Shown: positions 18,252 through 27,283 of the stretch, one piece after another
How the letters are laid out: the number at the start of each line of letters is the position of its first letter
Position numbering within the stretch: position 1 is the first letter of the stretch
From: Roseovarius aestuariivivens
GTDB taxonomy: Bacteria; Pseudomonadota; Alphaproteobacteria; Rhodobacterales; Rhodobacteraceae
Length of the DNA: 64,000 bases
NCBI RefSeq assembly: GCF_004761875.1
Contig: NZ_SJEY01000004.1
Location: forward strand, 62,001 to 126,000
Direction: 5' to 3'
Made by a program: the position numbers and the translations under genes
The notes under the pieces: generated by a model
What the model was told of the DNA's origin: nothing
Database searches by the model: none
What the model saw: only the letters and a program-made list of their open reading frames with translations

Positions 18252-18902
18252 TCAGACCGGGACGAACGTGTCTGTTTCGGCATTGTAATGCTCGATGACG
18301 CCTTCGCCGATATCGTGCCAAAGCCCGTGCACGGTCAGATTGCCATCGGCGATGGCGTCCTTGACGAAGGGAAACGACATCAGGTTTTCGAGGCTCACCA
18401 CCACGGCCTGACGTTCCAGCGCGGTGACGCGCGCCTCCTTGTCCTTGATATCCTTCACCCGCTCATAGCCGGGGCGCAGGATATCCATCCAGCGGCCCAC
18501 GAAGCTCGTCTTGTCCTCAAGTTGGGGCGCGTCGCCCGAACACATCTCCTCGCATCCCCGCACGCCACCGCAATTGGAATGCCCGAGGATCAGCACATGC
18601 GCCACCTTCAGGGCGGTCACCGCGTATTCGACCGCCGCCGAGGTGCCGTGCTGCTGCCCGTCGGGATTGAAAGGCGGCACGAGGTTGGCGATGTTGCGAT
18701 GCAAGAAGAACTCGCCCTGGTCGGCGCCGAAGATGGCGGTGACATGCACGCGGCTGTCACAGCAGCAGATGATCATCGCGCGCGGATGCTGCCCTTCCTG
18801 TGCCAGGTGCCGGTACCACGCCTGGTTGTCCTTGTAGCTCGTCGCCTTCCAGCCCCGATAGCGCTGGACGAGATAGCTGGGAAGCGGGCGCACCCTTTTC
18901 AT
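18252..18902 (-). CDS. beta-class carbonic anhydrase
   Basis: A 216-residue zinc enzyme interconverting CO2 and bicarbonate. Ligands and catalytic dyad are visible: Cys48, Asp49 and Arg51 in CCCDSR, then His108 and Cys111 in LGHSNCGG. The start is ATG 18902, with GAGG nine bases upstream; an open frame continues further up but without homology. It is the first gene of the minus-strand run with the SbtA-like transporter and PII-like protein. Confidence 0.95.
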   Translation of the reverse strand: MKRVRPLPSYLVQRYRGWKATSYKDNQAWYRHLAQEGQHPRAMIICCCDSRVHVTAIFGADQGEFFLHRNIANLVPPFNPDGQQHGTSAAVEYAVTALKVAHVLILGHSNCGGVRGCEEMCSGDAPQLEDKTSFVGRWMDILRPGYERVKDIKDKEARVTALERQAVVVSLENLMSFPFVKDAIADGNLTVHGLWHDIGEGVIEHYNAETDTFVPV

Positions 18903-19059
18903 CGGAAAGCCTCGTATGACATTCGTGTCGCGCAAGCGTGATAGTCGGAATTCTCCGAGAATTCGAGACAGAAAATCAAATCCGCGCAACCGATTGGAAA
19001 GGACGGGGGGCAATAGTGCGTCAGAGCCGCATGGTGGGCGCATCGAAGTGGGTGAGAGA

Positions 19060-19440
19060 GTGGAACGTATAACGCTTTTGAAACAGACCGAGGCTGTGAA
19101 GCTGGATTCCGCCCGGCTGGAACAGCTTTATCTGCAGTTGGGCACCGCCGGGGCCGAGGACGTGGTGTGCCGCGCGCTCGAGGATCTGGCCGCGCGCCTG
19201 TCGCATACTGAACGCTGCTACCGCGAGGGGCGTTTGTCGGATTTGCGCAAAAGCGCGCGCAGCCTCATCGCGATCGCCGAGCAGGTCGGCATGGCGGCCG
19301 TGGCGCATGTTGCGCGCGACGTGACCCGCTGCATCGACGATCACGACCGGGTGGCGCTTGCCGCGACGCTGTCGCGGCTTCTGCGGATCGGGGAACAGTC
19401 GCTGGAAGAGATCTGGGATCTGCAGGATTATTCGCTCTAG
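19060..19440 (+). CDS. small conserved helical protein, function unknown
   Basis: A 126-residue protein from GTG 19060 (GTG 19048 is an alternative; an open frame reaches back to ATG 18916 with low-complexity, Arg-rich residues that look non-coding). It is predicted all-helical. The segment LRKSARSLIAIAEQVGMAAVAHVARDVTRCI resembles a four-helix Hpt-like bundle, but the phosphorylatable His is absent. I recall homologues in other roseobacters without an assigned function. It is divergent from the carbonic anhydrase gene and precedes the aminopeptidase gene by 76 bases. Confidence 0.7.
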   Translation: MERITLLKQTEAVKLDSARLEQLYLQLGTAGAEDVVCRALEDLAARLSHTERCYREGRLSDLRKSARSLIAIAEQVGMAAVAHVARDVTRCIDDHDRVALAATLSRLLRIGEQSLEEIWDLQDYSL

Positions 19441-19516
19441 GGCCGGTCTGAACGCTTGCAGGTGACGCTGGGCAAGGTACGCTGCCGGCGACACAGAACA
19501 CAAGCCGGAGATCCCG

Positions 19517-20896
19517 ATGCCCCCCGTATTCGCGCCCGCCGAAACACAGGCCGTGCCGCTGCATATAGTCGAGCAATCCGCCTGCGAGGCCTGGCTCGAC
19601 TCGCAGGACGCTGCGGTCGCGCGCTGGGTGCGCGGCACTGGCTTCACGGGTGCGCTGGGGCAGGTGACACTGGTACCGGACGACACCTGCGGCATCGCCA
19701 TGGCGGTGGCGGGCTATGGCACAGGTGAGACCCGTGCGCGCGGGCGCTTTCACGTGGCTGGTGCGGCCGCGCAATTGCCAGAGGGCGACTGGCGGATCGA
19801 GGGCCTGACCGGCACGGATCTCGCCATCGAGGCGCTGGGCTGGCTTTTCGCGGGCTACTGCTTTGACCGCTACAAGGATCAGAAACCGCTCAAGGCCCGG
19901 CTGGTCGCTCCCGCCGGTGTCGATGCCGCGCGGCTCGAGGCGCTGGCCGCCGGAGAGGCGCTGACCCGCGATCTGATCAACACGCCTGCCTCCGACATGG
20001 GCCCGGTAGAGCTTGAGGCCGCCTGCTCCAGCCTCGCCGAGACCTGTGGCGCGCAGATCGAGGTCATCCGAGGTGAGGCGCTGCTCGACCGGAATTTCCC
20101 GATGATCCACACCGTGGGTCGCGCCGCCGCGCAGGCCCCGCGCCTCATTGACATGCGCTGGGGCGACGAGGGGCCCAACCTTACGCTGGTGGGCAAGGGG
20201 GTCTGCTTCGATACCGGCGGTCTCAACCTCAAGCTAGGGGCGAGCATGGGGCTGATGAAAAAGGACATGGGCGGCGCGGCGACTGTTCTGGGCCTTGCGC
20301 GGATGATCATGACGCTGGGCCTGAAGGTCCGGCTGCGCGTTCTGATCCCCGCCGTGGAAAACGCCGTGTCCGGCAACGCCTTTCGCCCTGGCGATATCCT
20401 GACGGCGCGCAATGGCAAGACCGTCGAAATCAACAACACCGACGCCGAAGGGCGCCTCGTGCTGGCCGACGCGCTGGCCTACGGGGCCGAGGATACGCCC
20501 GATCTCATGGTCTCGATGGCCACCCTCACCGGGGCCGCGCGTGTCGCGGTGGGGGCCGATATCGCGCCCTATTTCACCGATGACGCGGCCCTTGCCGCCG
20601 CGCTCGACGCAGGCGGCGCGGCAATGGCCGATCCGGTCTGGCGTCTGCCCTTCCACACCGCCTACGAGACGCTGATCGAACCGGGCATCGCCGATCTGGA
20701 CAACGCGCCCAAGGGTGGCTTTGCGGGGGCGATCACCGCCGCGCTCTTCCTGCGCCGCTTCGTCGGCCAGACACGCTATGCGCATTTCGACATTTACGCC
20801 TGGAGCACCGGCAACGGCCCCGCCCGCGCCAAGGGCGGTTTCGGCATGGGTGCGCGCGCCCTTTTGGACGCGCTTCCCAAGGTGCTTGACCTGTGA
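19517..20896 (+). CDS. M17 leucyl aminopeptidase family protein
   Basis: A 459-residue cytosolic aminopeptidase with a two-metal site. The catalytic domain has LVGKGVCFDTGGLNLK (metal-binding Lys and Asp), MKKDMGGAA, and the signature NTDAEGRL at 307-314; the N-terminal domain is short, as in PepB-like members. It releases N-terminal amino acids from peptides. It opens a plus-strand run of four genes joined by GTGA overlaps (this gene, NlpC/P60, agmatinase-family, methyltransferase). The ribosome site is a weak GGAGA before ATG 19517. Confidence 0.94.
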   Translation: MPPVFAPAETQAVPLHIVEQSACEAWLDSQDAAVARWVRGTGFTGALGQVTLVPDDTCGIAMAVAGYGTGETRARGRFHVAGAAAQLPEGDWRIEGLTGTDLAIEALGWLFAGYCFDRYKDQKPLKARLVAPAGVDAARLEALAAGEALTRDLINTPASDMGPVELEAACSSLAETCGAQIEVIRGEALLDRNFPMIHTVGRAAAQAPRLIDMRWGDEGPNLTLVGKGVCFDTGGLNLKLGASMGLMKKDMGGAATVLGLARMIMTLGLKVRLRVLIPAVENAVSGNAFRPGDILTARNGKTVEINNTDAEGRLVLADALAYGAEDTPDLMVSMATLTGAARVAVGADIAPYFTDDAALAAALDAGGAAMADPVWRLPFHTAYETLIEPGIADLDNAPKGGFAGAITAALFLRRFVGQTRYAHFDIYAWSTGNGPARAKGGFGMGARALLDALPKVLDL

Positions 20897-21747
20897 CCGA
20901 CCCGCGCCGCCTGCATGCCAACGGTCGCGTGGCGCACGCGTCGCTGATCGGCCGGGTCGATGCGGCGCTCTTTGTCGAGGGCGAGGACCGGCAGGTGGTC
21001 GTGCCGGTCACGACGCTCTGGAACAAGCCCGCTGGCCGTCGGGAACGTGAATTGCTGCTGGGTGACGGCTTTTGCCTCTTGGAAGAGCGGGACGGCCATG
21101 TCTTTGGCTACGCCCTGCGCGACAACCACGCGGGATATATCGAATCCGCCCATCTTGCCGCGCCGGCCCGTCCCGTCACCCATGTGGTCCACGCCCGGCT
21201 CACCCACGCGCTGCCCGCCCCGGATTTCAAGACCCAAGGCGCGCATCTGCCGCTCAGCCTGGGGTCCCGCGTCACGGTCACCGGGAAGACGGGCAAATGG
21301 GCCGAGGTTTTGATCGCGGGTGATACGCTCTACCTGCCGGCCTGTCACCTCAGACCGGAAGACACGTCCGAGACCGACCCCGTTGCGGTGGCCGAGCGTC
21401 TGATCGGCACGCCCTATGTCTGGGGCGGCAACTCGGCGATGGGCATCGATTGTTCCGGCCTCGTCACCGCCGCCTGTCTTGCATGCGGCGTCCCGTGTCC
21501 CGGCGACAGCGACCTGCAAGAGGAAGAACTTGGCCATGCCTTGCCGATGGACGCGCCCCTGCAGCGGGGCGATCTTCTCTTCTGGAAGGGCCATGTTGCG
21601 TGGGTCGCCGACCCTGACACATTAATCCATGCAAATGCATATCACATGGCCGTGGCCTACGAGCCTTTGCAGAACGCCATAGCCCGGATCAAGGCGCAAG
21701 GCGATGGCCTCGTCACCGCCCGCAAAAGACTGGAGTTCCGCCAATGA
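20893..21747 (+). CDS. NlpC/P60 (C40) cysteine peptidase with SH3-like regions
   Basis: A 284-residue protein. About residues 35-155 hold two SH3b-like beta segments, and 160-275 the NlpC/P60 domain with catalytic Cys187 (GIDCSGLV), His234 (WKGHVAWV) and a third polar residue near His246. Family members cut gamma-D-Glu-diaminopimelate bonds in peptidoglycan peptides. No signal peptide is visible, which together with the overlapping upstream aminopeptidase suggests cytoplasmic recycling of muropeptides. GTG start at 20893 overlaps the preceding stop by four bases. Confidence 0.92.
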   Translation: MTDPRRLHANGRVAHASLIGRVDAALFVEGEDRQVVVPVTTLWNKPAGRRERELLLGDGFCLLEERDGHVFGYALRDNHAGYIESAHLAAPARPVTHVVHARLTHALPAPDFKTQGAHLPLSLGSRVTVTGKTGKWAEVLIAGDTLYLPACHLRPEDTSETDPVAVAERLIGTPYVWGGNSAMGIDCSGLVTAACLACGVPCPGDSDLQEEELGHALPMDAPLQRGDLLFWKGHVAWVADPDTLIHANAYHMAVAYEPLQNAIARIKAQGDGLVTARKRLEFRQ

Positions 21748-22703
21748 CCGACAGTTTCTTTCACCCTGTTTCGGGCTTCGACCTGCCGCGCTTCGCGGGC
21801 GTACCGACCTTCATGCGCCTGCCGCTGGTCACGCCCGAGCATCCCCGCTTCGCCGAGGTTGACGTGGGCCTGATAGGCGTGCCGTGGGATTCGGGAACCA
21901 CCAACCGCCCCGGCCCGCGCCACGGCCCGCGCCAGTTGCGCGATGCGTCTACCATGATCCGCGCGCAGCACGCGACCAGCGGCATGCGCCCCTTCGAAGC
22001 GCTCAACTGCGCCGATCTGGGCGATGTGGGCCCGAACCCGGCGGATATTCCCGACAGCATGGCGCGTATCACCGCCTTCTACGATGGCGTGAAGGCGGCG
22101 GGCATCCGGCCCCTGACGGCGGGGGGCGATCACCTCACTTCGCTGCCGGTGCTGCGCGCGTTGGCCAAGGACGCGCCCCTTGGCATGGTGCATTTCGACA
22201 GCCATACGGATCTCTTTCACAGTTACTTCAACGGCACGATGTATACCCACGGCACCCCCTTCCGCCGCGCGGTGGAGGAGGGGCTTCTCGACCCAAAGCG
22301 CGTCGTGCAGATCGGCATTCGCGGCACGATGTACGACGCGGAAGATCGCGATTTCGCCGCCGCCAACGGCATCCGCCTGATCCTGATCGAAGAGTTTCAC
22401 GCCCGTGGGCCCGAGGATGTCATGGCCGAGGCGCGCGAGATCGTGGGCACGCAGCCCATCTATGTCAGCTATGACATCGACTTCGTCGATCCCACCTTCG
22501 CGCCGGGCACCGGCACGCCCGAGGTGGGTGGACCGACCTCCTACCAGGCGCTGCAGGTTTGCAGGGAATTGAGCGGTCTCAATATCGTGGGCGCCGATAT
22601 GGTCGAGGTCTCGCCACCCTTTGATCCCTCCGGCGGAACCGCCTTTCTGGGTGTCTCGATCCTCTTCGAGATCCTTTGCATCATGGCGGAGAAAGGCCAG
22701 TGA
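21744..22703 (+). CDS. agmatinase/guanidino-acid ureohydrolase family protein
   Basis: A 319-residue manganese ureohydrolase. Metal ligands are His130 (GGDH), Asp152, His154 and Asp156 (DSHTD, where most relatives have DAHTD), and Asp244, Asp246 and Asp249 in SYDIDFVDP. The segment YTHGTPFRRAVEEGLLDP is typical of the agmatinase/guanidinobutyrase branch rather than arginase. It hydrolyses a guanidino compound to urea plus amine; the exact substrate (agmatine, guanidinobutyrate or guanidine itself) cannot be fixed. It overlaps both neighbours by four bases. Confidence 0.92.
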   Translation: MTDSFFHPVSGFDLPRFAGVPTFMRLPLVTPEHPRFAEVDVGLIGVPWDSGTTNRPGPRHGPRQLRDASTMIRAQHATSGMRPFEALNCADLGDVGPNPADIPDSMARITAFYDGVKAAGIRPLTAGGDHLTSLPVLRALAKDAPLGMVHFDSHTDLFHSYFNGTMYTHGTPFRRAVEEGLLDPKRVVQIGIRGTMYDAEDRDFAAANGIRLILIEEFHARGPEDVMAEAREIVGTQPIYVSYDIDFVDPTFAPGTGTPEVGGPTSYQALQVCRELSGLNIVGADMVEVSPPFDPSGGTAFLGVSILFEILCIMAEKGQ

Positions 22704-23566
22704 CCGACGCGGCACCCGACGCGCCCAACGCCGATCAGGCCGAGTTCTGGTCCGGCACGACCGGGCAGGCCTGGGTCGCGCGGCAGGCGCAGTTCGACGC
22801 GATGATGACGCCCGTGCTTGACCTGCTGATGGATCACGCGCAGCCCGCACCGGGCGAGGCCGTGCTCGATATCGGCTGCGGCACCGGTGCCAGCCTTCTG
22901 CGCGTGGCCACGGCGGTGGGGCCGGACGGCCATGTCACCGGCGTCGACATCTCGCCGCCGATGCTGGATCTCGCCCGCCGACGCGTGGCGCAGGCGGGGC
23001 TGGACCATATCGAGACCTATCTGGCCGACGCCCAGACACACGCGTTCACGCCGCGCTTCCACGCAGCGCTATCGCGGTTCGGGGTGATGTTTTTCGACGA
23101 TCCCGTCGCGGCCTTCGCCAATATCCGCACCGCGATGCGCCCCGGCGGGCGGCTCACCTTCGTCAGCTGGGCCGGCATGCCCGACAATCCGTGGTTCCGC
23201 TTTCCCTCCAAGGTGGCACAGGCGCGGCTTGGCTCCGTGCCGCGCCCCGACCCGCGCGCGCCGGGTCCGATGGCCTTTTCCGAACAGGATTACGTTCTGG
23301 ATATCCTCCAAAGCGCCGGATGGGACCGCCCGCGCGCCGAAATCGCCACGCTCGATCTCACGCCCCCCGGCACTGTCGCCGAGGTGGCCGAGTTCATGGG
23401 CCGCGAAGGCCCCGCAAGCCGCGTTGTCGCCCATCACGAAGGGACCGAGGCGGATATCCAGGCCATCATCGCAGGCATCGCGACGCTCATCGAGGATTGC
23501 AAGACGCCCGAAGGCGTCCGCATTCCCGCGCGGCTCAATGTCTTCAGCGCTGCCGCAGCTGGTTGA
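22700..23566 (+). CDS. class I SAM-dependent methyltransferase
   Basis: A 288-residue Rossmann methyltransferase. Motif I is VLDIGCGTGAS at about residue 56, the following acidic strand is VTGVDISPPML, and the post-motif region LRPGGRL-like RPGGRLTFVSW is near 150. Substrate unknown; sequence resembles UbiE/ArsM-like small-molecule methyltransferases without decisive features. GTG 22700 overlaps the preceding stop. The 3' end overlaps the convergent transglycosylase gene by 23 bases. Confidence 0.87.
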   Translation: MTDAAPDAPNADQAEFWSGTTGQAWVARQAQFDAMMTPVLDLLMDHAQPAPGEAVLDIGCGTGASLLRVATAVGPDGHVTGVDISPPMLDLARRRVAQAGLDHIETYLADAQTHAFTPRFHAALSRFGVMFFDDPVAAFANIRTAMRPGGRLTFVSWAGMPDNPWFRFPSKVAQARLGSVPRPDPRAPGPMAFSEQDYVLDILQSAGWDRPRAEIATLDLTPPGTVAEVAEFMGREGPASRVVAHHEGTEADIQAIIAGIATLIEDCKTPEGVRIPARLNVFSAAAAG

Positions 23567-24875
23567 GCAGCGTGCGCGACGGATACCCGTCGGGCTTCAC
23601 GCCGATGCTCTGCTGAAATCCCATGATCGAGCGTTGGGTGTTCGGGCCGATGATCCCGTCGATCTTCTCCAGCGGATAGCCCTTGCGCTTCAGCCGGCGC
23701 TGGATTTCCTTGCGCTCGTCGAAGCTGACCGGCTCGTAGCCGCGCGGCCAGCTGGCCTGAATCGGCGGGCCGCCCCCGATCCGGTCGGCGAGATGCCCGA
23801 CGCCGATCGCATAGGCGTCGGCGTTGTTGTAGCGTTTGATCACATCGAAATTGGCGAACACCATGAAAGAGGCGCCCGACGGTCCCGCCGGCTGCAGGAT
23901 CCGCGCCGAGCCATAGTTGCGCACCGGCCGCCCGTCGACGCCCACGACGCCGCGCTGCGCCCAGTCCGACGGCATGCGCGAGCCGCCGGTGGACACCCCG
24001 CGCGGCACCCGCACCTCGACGCCCCAGGGCATGCCCCTGCGCCAGCCGAACCGCTTGAGATAGGCCGCCGTCGAGGCCAGCGCATCGGTGGGATCTTTCG
24101 ACCAGATATCGCGTTTGCCGTCACCGGTGAAATCCACCGCGTAGGCCTCGTAAGAGGTGGGGATGAACTGCGTATGGCCCATCGCCCCGGCCCAAGAGCC
24201 AAGAAAGTTGCGCGGGGTCACATCGCCATTCTGTAGAATTTTCAGCGCCGCGATCAGCTGTTTTTCGAAAAACGGCCCGCGCCGCCCGTCGAAGGCCAGC
24301 GTGGACAGCGCCTCGATCACCGGGATGTCGCCCATCCGGGTGCCATATTTGCTTTCCAGCCCCCAGACGGCGGTCACAACCTCTTTTTCGACGCCGTAAT
24401 ACTGCTCGATCCGGTTGAGCGCGCGATTGTGCCGGCGCAGCGCGCGCTGGCCCATCTGCACCCGTTCTGGTGAGGCGGCGCTGTCGAGGTAATCCCAGAT
24501 CTGGCGCTTGAACTCGGCCTGGTTGCGGTCCTTGTTGACGACCTCGGGGTTGTACCCGATCCCCTGAAAGGCCCGGTCATAAATCGCGCCGCTGATCCCG
24601 TTGGCGGCCGCCCGGCTGCGAAAGCCGCGCACCCAGCGGTCATAGGCGGGGTTCGACACCCGCGCCGGTGTGATCTTTTCAGGCGCGTCAACCGAAAGCC
24701 CTTCGGGCCGAAGTTGCGGGCGCAGCGACCGCGACGTCGCCGTCATCACCTCAAGCGGCGCGGTGACGGCGGCGGCGGGCCGGATCTTGGGTCGCAGCGA
24801 CGTGTCGGGCGACACGGCCCCGGCCATGCCGGACACCGAAAGACTGCAAATGGCAAGGATGGTTGCGCGGATCAT
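23544..24875 (-). CDS. MltB-family lytic murein transglycosylase
   Basis: A 443-residue exported enzyme with a signal peptide of about 20 residues (MIRATILAICSLSVSGMAGA), a proline/arginine-rich linker, the SLT_2 domain at about 75-370 with catalytic Glu174 in WGLESKYG, and a C-terminal peptidoglycan-binding domain at about 385-440 (IQRRLKRKGYP, DGIIGPNT). It cleaves glycan strands to 1,6-anhydromuropeptides. There is no lipobox cysteine, so it is probably soluble in the periplasm. The gene ends inside the convergent methyltransferase gene. Confidence 0.94.
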   Translation of the reverse strand: MIRATILAICSLSVSGMAGAVSPDTSLRPKIRPAAAVTAPLEVMTATSRSLRPQLRPEGLSVDAPEKITPARVSNPAYDRWVRGFRSRAAANGISGAIYDRAFQGIGYNPEVVNKDRNQAEFKRQIWDYLDSAASPERVQMGQRALRRHNRALNRIEQYYGVEKEVVTAVWGLESKYGTRMGDIPVIEALSTLAFDGRRGPFFEKQLIAALKILQNGDVTPRNFLGSWAGAMGHTQFIPTSYEAYAVDFTGDGKRDIWSKDPTDALASTAAYLKRFGWRRGMPWGVEVRVPRGVSTGGSRMPSDWAQRGVVGVDGRPVRNYGSARILQPAGPSGASFMVFANFDVIKRYNNADAYAIGVGHLADRIGGGPPIQASWPRGYEPVSFDERKEIQRRLKRKGYPLEKIDGIIGPNTQRSIMGFQQSIGVKPDGYPSRTLLNQLRQR

Positions 24876-24976
24876 GAGTGCTCGGCCCCTTATGGTGGGT
24901 TTTGCCCGAGTCTAGCGCGAAACCGTGCCGTTCGGAAGCGCCATCCTGCGCACCCGCGACGCCTTGCCGATCACAT

Positions 24977-27241
24977 TCAGCGGCGCTGGCGTTTTACCTT
25001 GCGCTTCACCTTGTCCGCCTTTTTCTTCGCCTTGGTCAGCTTGCGTTTGACCGGCTTGCCGCCGCGCCCGCGCTTGCCCGAATGCCCCGCGGGCATGGCC
25101 TTGCCGTCGATGCTGACCAGATCAAGCGCGAGCCCCCCGGTCACCGGCGCCGCCTCGGCCAGACGCACGGTCACGCGCTGGCCCAGCCCGATCACCGTGC
25201 CTGTCTCGGCGCCCATCAGGGTCGCGTTGTCGCGGTCGAAATGGAAATATTCCCGCCCGATGGCGCGCATCGGGATAAGGCCGTCCGCGCCGGTCTCGTC
25301 CAGCCGCACGAAGGCGCCGAACCGTGCGACGCCGCTGATCCGCCCAGTAAATTCCTCGCCCACGCGCTCGGACAGGAACGACGCGAGATAGCGGTCGTTT
25401 GTGTCTCGTTCGGCGGTCATCGACCGGCGTTCGGTCTCGGAAATATGCTCGGCCGTGCCATCGAGCCGCGCCTCGTCATCCTTCGACAGGCCATCATCGC
25501 CCCAGCCATGCGCCGAGATAAGGGCGCGATGCACGATCAGATCGGCATAGCGCCGGATCGGCGAGGTGAAATGCGCATAGGCCTGCAGCGCAAGGCCGAA
25601 ATGCCCAAAGTTTGCCGGCGCGTAGTAGGCCTGCGTCATCGACCGCAGGGTCGCCATGTTGATGACCTCGGCATGATCCGTTCCCGCCGCGCCATGCAAC
25701 AGCTGGTTAAGATGCGCGGTCTTCAGAACCTGTCCCTTGGCCAGCGTCAGACCGGCGGTCTCGGCCACGTCGCGCAGAGTATCAAGCTTTTCGGGCGGTG
25801 GTTCCTCGTGCACCCGGAAGAGAAGCGGGGATTTCTTCGCGATCAGCGTCTCGGCGGCCGCCACATTGGCCAGCACCATGAAGTCCTCGATCAGCCGGTG
25901 CGCCTGCAGCCGGTCGGCGAAATTGACCGACAGCACCTTGCCTTCCTCCGAGAGCACGACCTTGCGCTCGGGCAGGTCCAGGTCCAGCGGCTGTCGCCGC
26001 GCGCGCGCCTGGGTCAGCGCGTCATGCGCGGCATAAAGCGGCGCGATCACCTCTTCCATCAGCGGGCCGGTCTTGTCATCCGGCTGTCCGTCCTGCGCCG
26101 CCTGTACCTGCTGGTAGGTCAGCGAGGCCGCTGACCGCATCAGCCCGCGCACAAAGCGATGCCCGACCTTCTCGCCATGGGCATTGATCTGCATCCGCAC
26201 CGCGATACACGCACGCGGCACGCCTTCGTGCAGCGAACACAGATCGCCCGACAGGCGGTCGGGCAGCATCGGCACCACGCGGTCGGGGAAATAGCTTGAA
26301 TTGCCGCGCTTGCGCGCCTCGGTATCGAGCGCCGAGCCCGACCGCACATAGGCCGCCACATCGGCGATCGCGACCCAGATCACGTGGCCACCCTCGTTCT
26401 TGGGGTCGTCATCCGGATGCGCCCAGACCGCATCGTCATGGTCGCGCGCATCCGCCGGGTCGATCGTGACCAGCGGCAGGTCGCGCAGGTCCTCGCGCCC
26501 CTTGAGGCCCGCGGGCTTCTGCCTGTCGGCCTCGGCGATCACCTCGTCGGGGAAATCATCCGGGATCCCGTGCTGGTGAATGGCGATGAGCGACACCGCC
26601 TTGGGCGCGCTCGGATCGCCTAGACGGTCCAGAACCCGCGCGCGGGGCAGGCCCATCCGGTCCTTGGGCCCGGCCTGTTCAGCCTCGACCAGTTCGCCGT
26701 CCTTCGCGCCGCCCGTAGCTTTTTCGGCCACCAGCCATTCCTTGCCGTCGCCCTTGTCGATGGGCACGATCCGCCCGCCCTCGGCGGTCTTGCGGAAGAT
26801 GCCCAGCACCTTGCGCGGGTTCGTCCCGATCCGCCGGATCAGCCGTGCCTCATAGTGATGCGTCTCGCCCTTCACCTCCTGCAGACGCGCGAGGATCCGG
26901 TCGCCTTCGCCCATCGCCGGGTCAGAGGCGCGCGGCATCACCATCACCACCGGTTCCTTGCCCTCGCCCTGCCATTCCATCGGCCGGGCCAGCAGCTCGC
27001 CATCCGGCGTCTGGCCGCTGATTTGCAGCACGCTCACGGGCGGCAGCTTGTCAGGATCGCGATAAGTCTTCTTGCGCTTTTCCAGATGCCCCTCGGCCTC
27101 GAGCTCCTTGAGCATACGCTTGAGGTCGATCCGCGCCGCGCCCTTGATACCAAAGGCCTTGGCGATATCGCGTTTCGAGGTCAGGGTCGGGTTGTCCTCG
27201 ATCCATTGCAGGATCTCGGCTTTCTGGGGCAGCTGGCTCAT
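24977..27241 (-). CDS. rnr: ribonuclease R
   Basis: A 754-residue processive 3'-5' exoribonuclease of the RNase II/RNB family. In order: an N-terminal winged-helix segment (about 1-60), cold-shock-like OB region, the RNB catalytic domain with the acidic cluster DPADARDHDDA at about 260-270, an S1 domain at about 645-720, and a lysine/arginine-rich tail of about 30 residues typical of RNase R. It degrades structured RNA and acts in rRNA quality control and cold adaptation. It precedes the DUF2064 gene's 3' end by 42 bases. Confidence 0.97.
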   Translation of the reverse strand: MSQLPQKAEILQWIEDNPTLTSKRDIAKAFGIKGAARIDLKRMLKELEAEGHLEKRKKTYRDPDKLPPVSVLQISGQTPDGELLARPMEWQGEGKEPVVMVMPRASDPAMGEGDRILARLQEVKGETHHYEARLIRRIGTNPRKVLGIFRKTAEGGRIVPIDKGDGKEWLVAEKATGGAKDGELVEAEQAGPKDRMGLPRARVLDRLGDPSAPKAVSLIAIHQHGIPDDFPDEVIAEADRQKPAGLKGREDLRDLPLVTIDPADARDHDDAVWAHPDDDPKNEGGHVIWVAIADVAAYVRSGSALDTEARKRGNSSYFPDRVVPMLPDRLSGDLCSLHEGVPRACIAVRMQINAHGEKVGHRFVRGLMRSAASLTYQQVQAAQDGQPDDKTGPLMEEVIAPLYAAHDALTQARARRQPLDLDLPERKVVLSEEGKVLSVNFADRLQAHRLIEDFMVLANVAAAETLIAKKSPLLFRVHEEPPPEKLDTLRDVAETAGLTLAKGQVLKTAHLNQLLHGAAGTDHAEVINMATLRSMTQAYYAPANFGHFGLALQAYAHFTSPIRRYADLIVHRALISAHGWGDDGLSKDDEARLDGTAEHISETERRSMTAERDTNDRYLASFLSERVGEEFTGRISGVARFGAFVRLDETGADGLIPMRAIGREYFHFDRDNATLMGAETGTVIGLGQRVTVRLAEAAPVTGGLALDLVSIDGKAMPAGHSGKRGRGGKPVKRKLTKAKKKADKVKRKVKRQRR

Positions 27242-27283
27242 GGCCCTTGGCTAACACGAAGCCGGGAGAGGCACCATCGCGAT

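Noticed and set aside
17529..18941. 470-codon plus-strand frame opposite the SbtA and carbonic anhydrase genes
   Set aside because: Shadow of two recognised genes; very rich in Gln, Arg and His with no motif.
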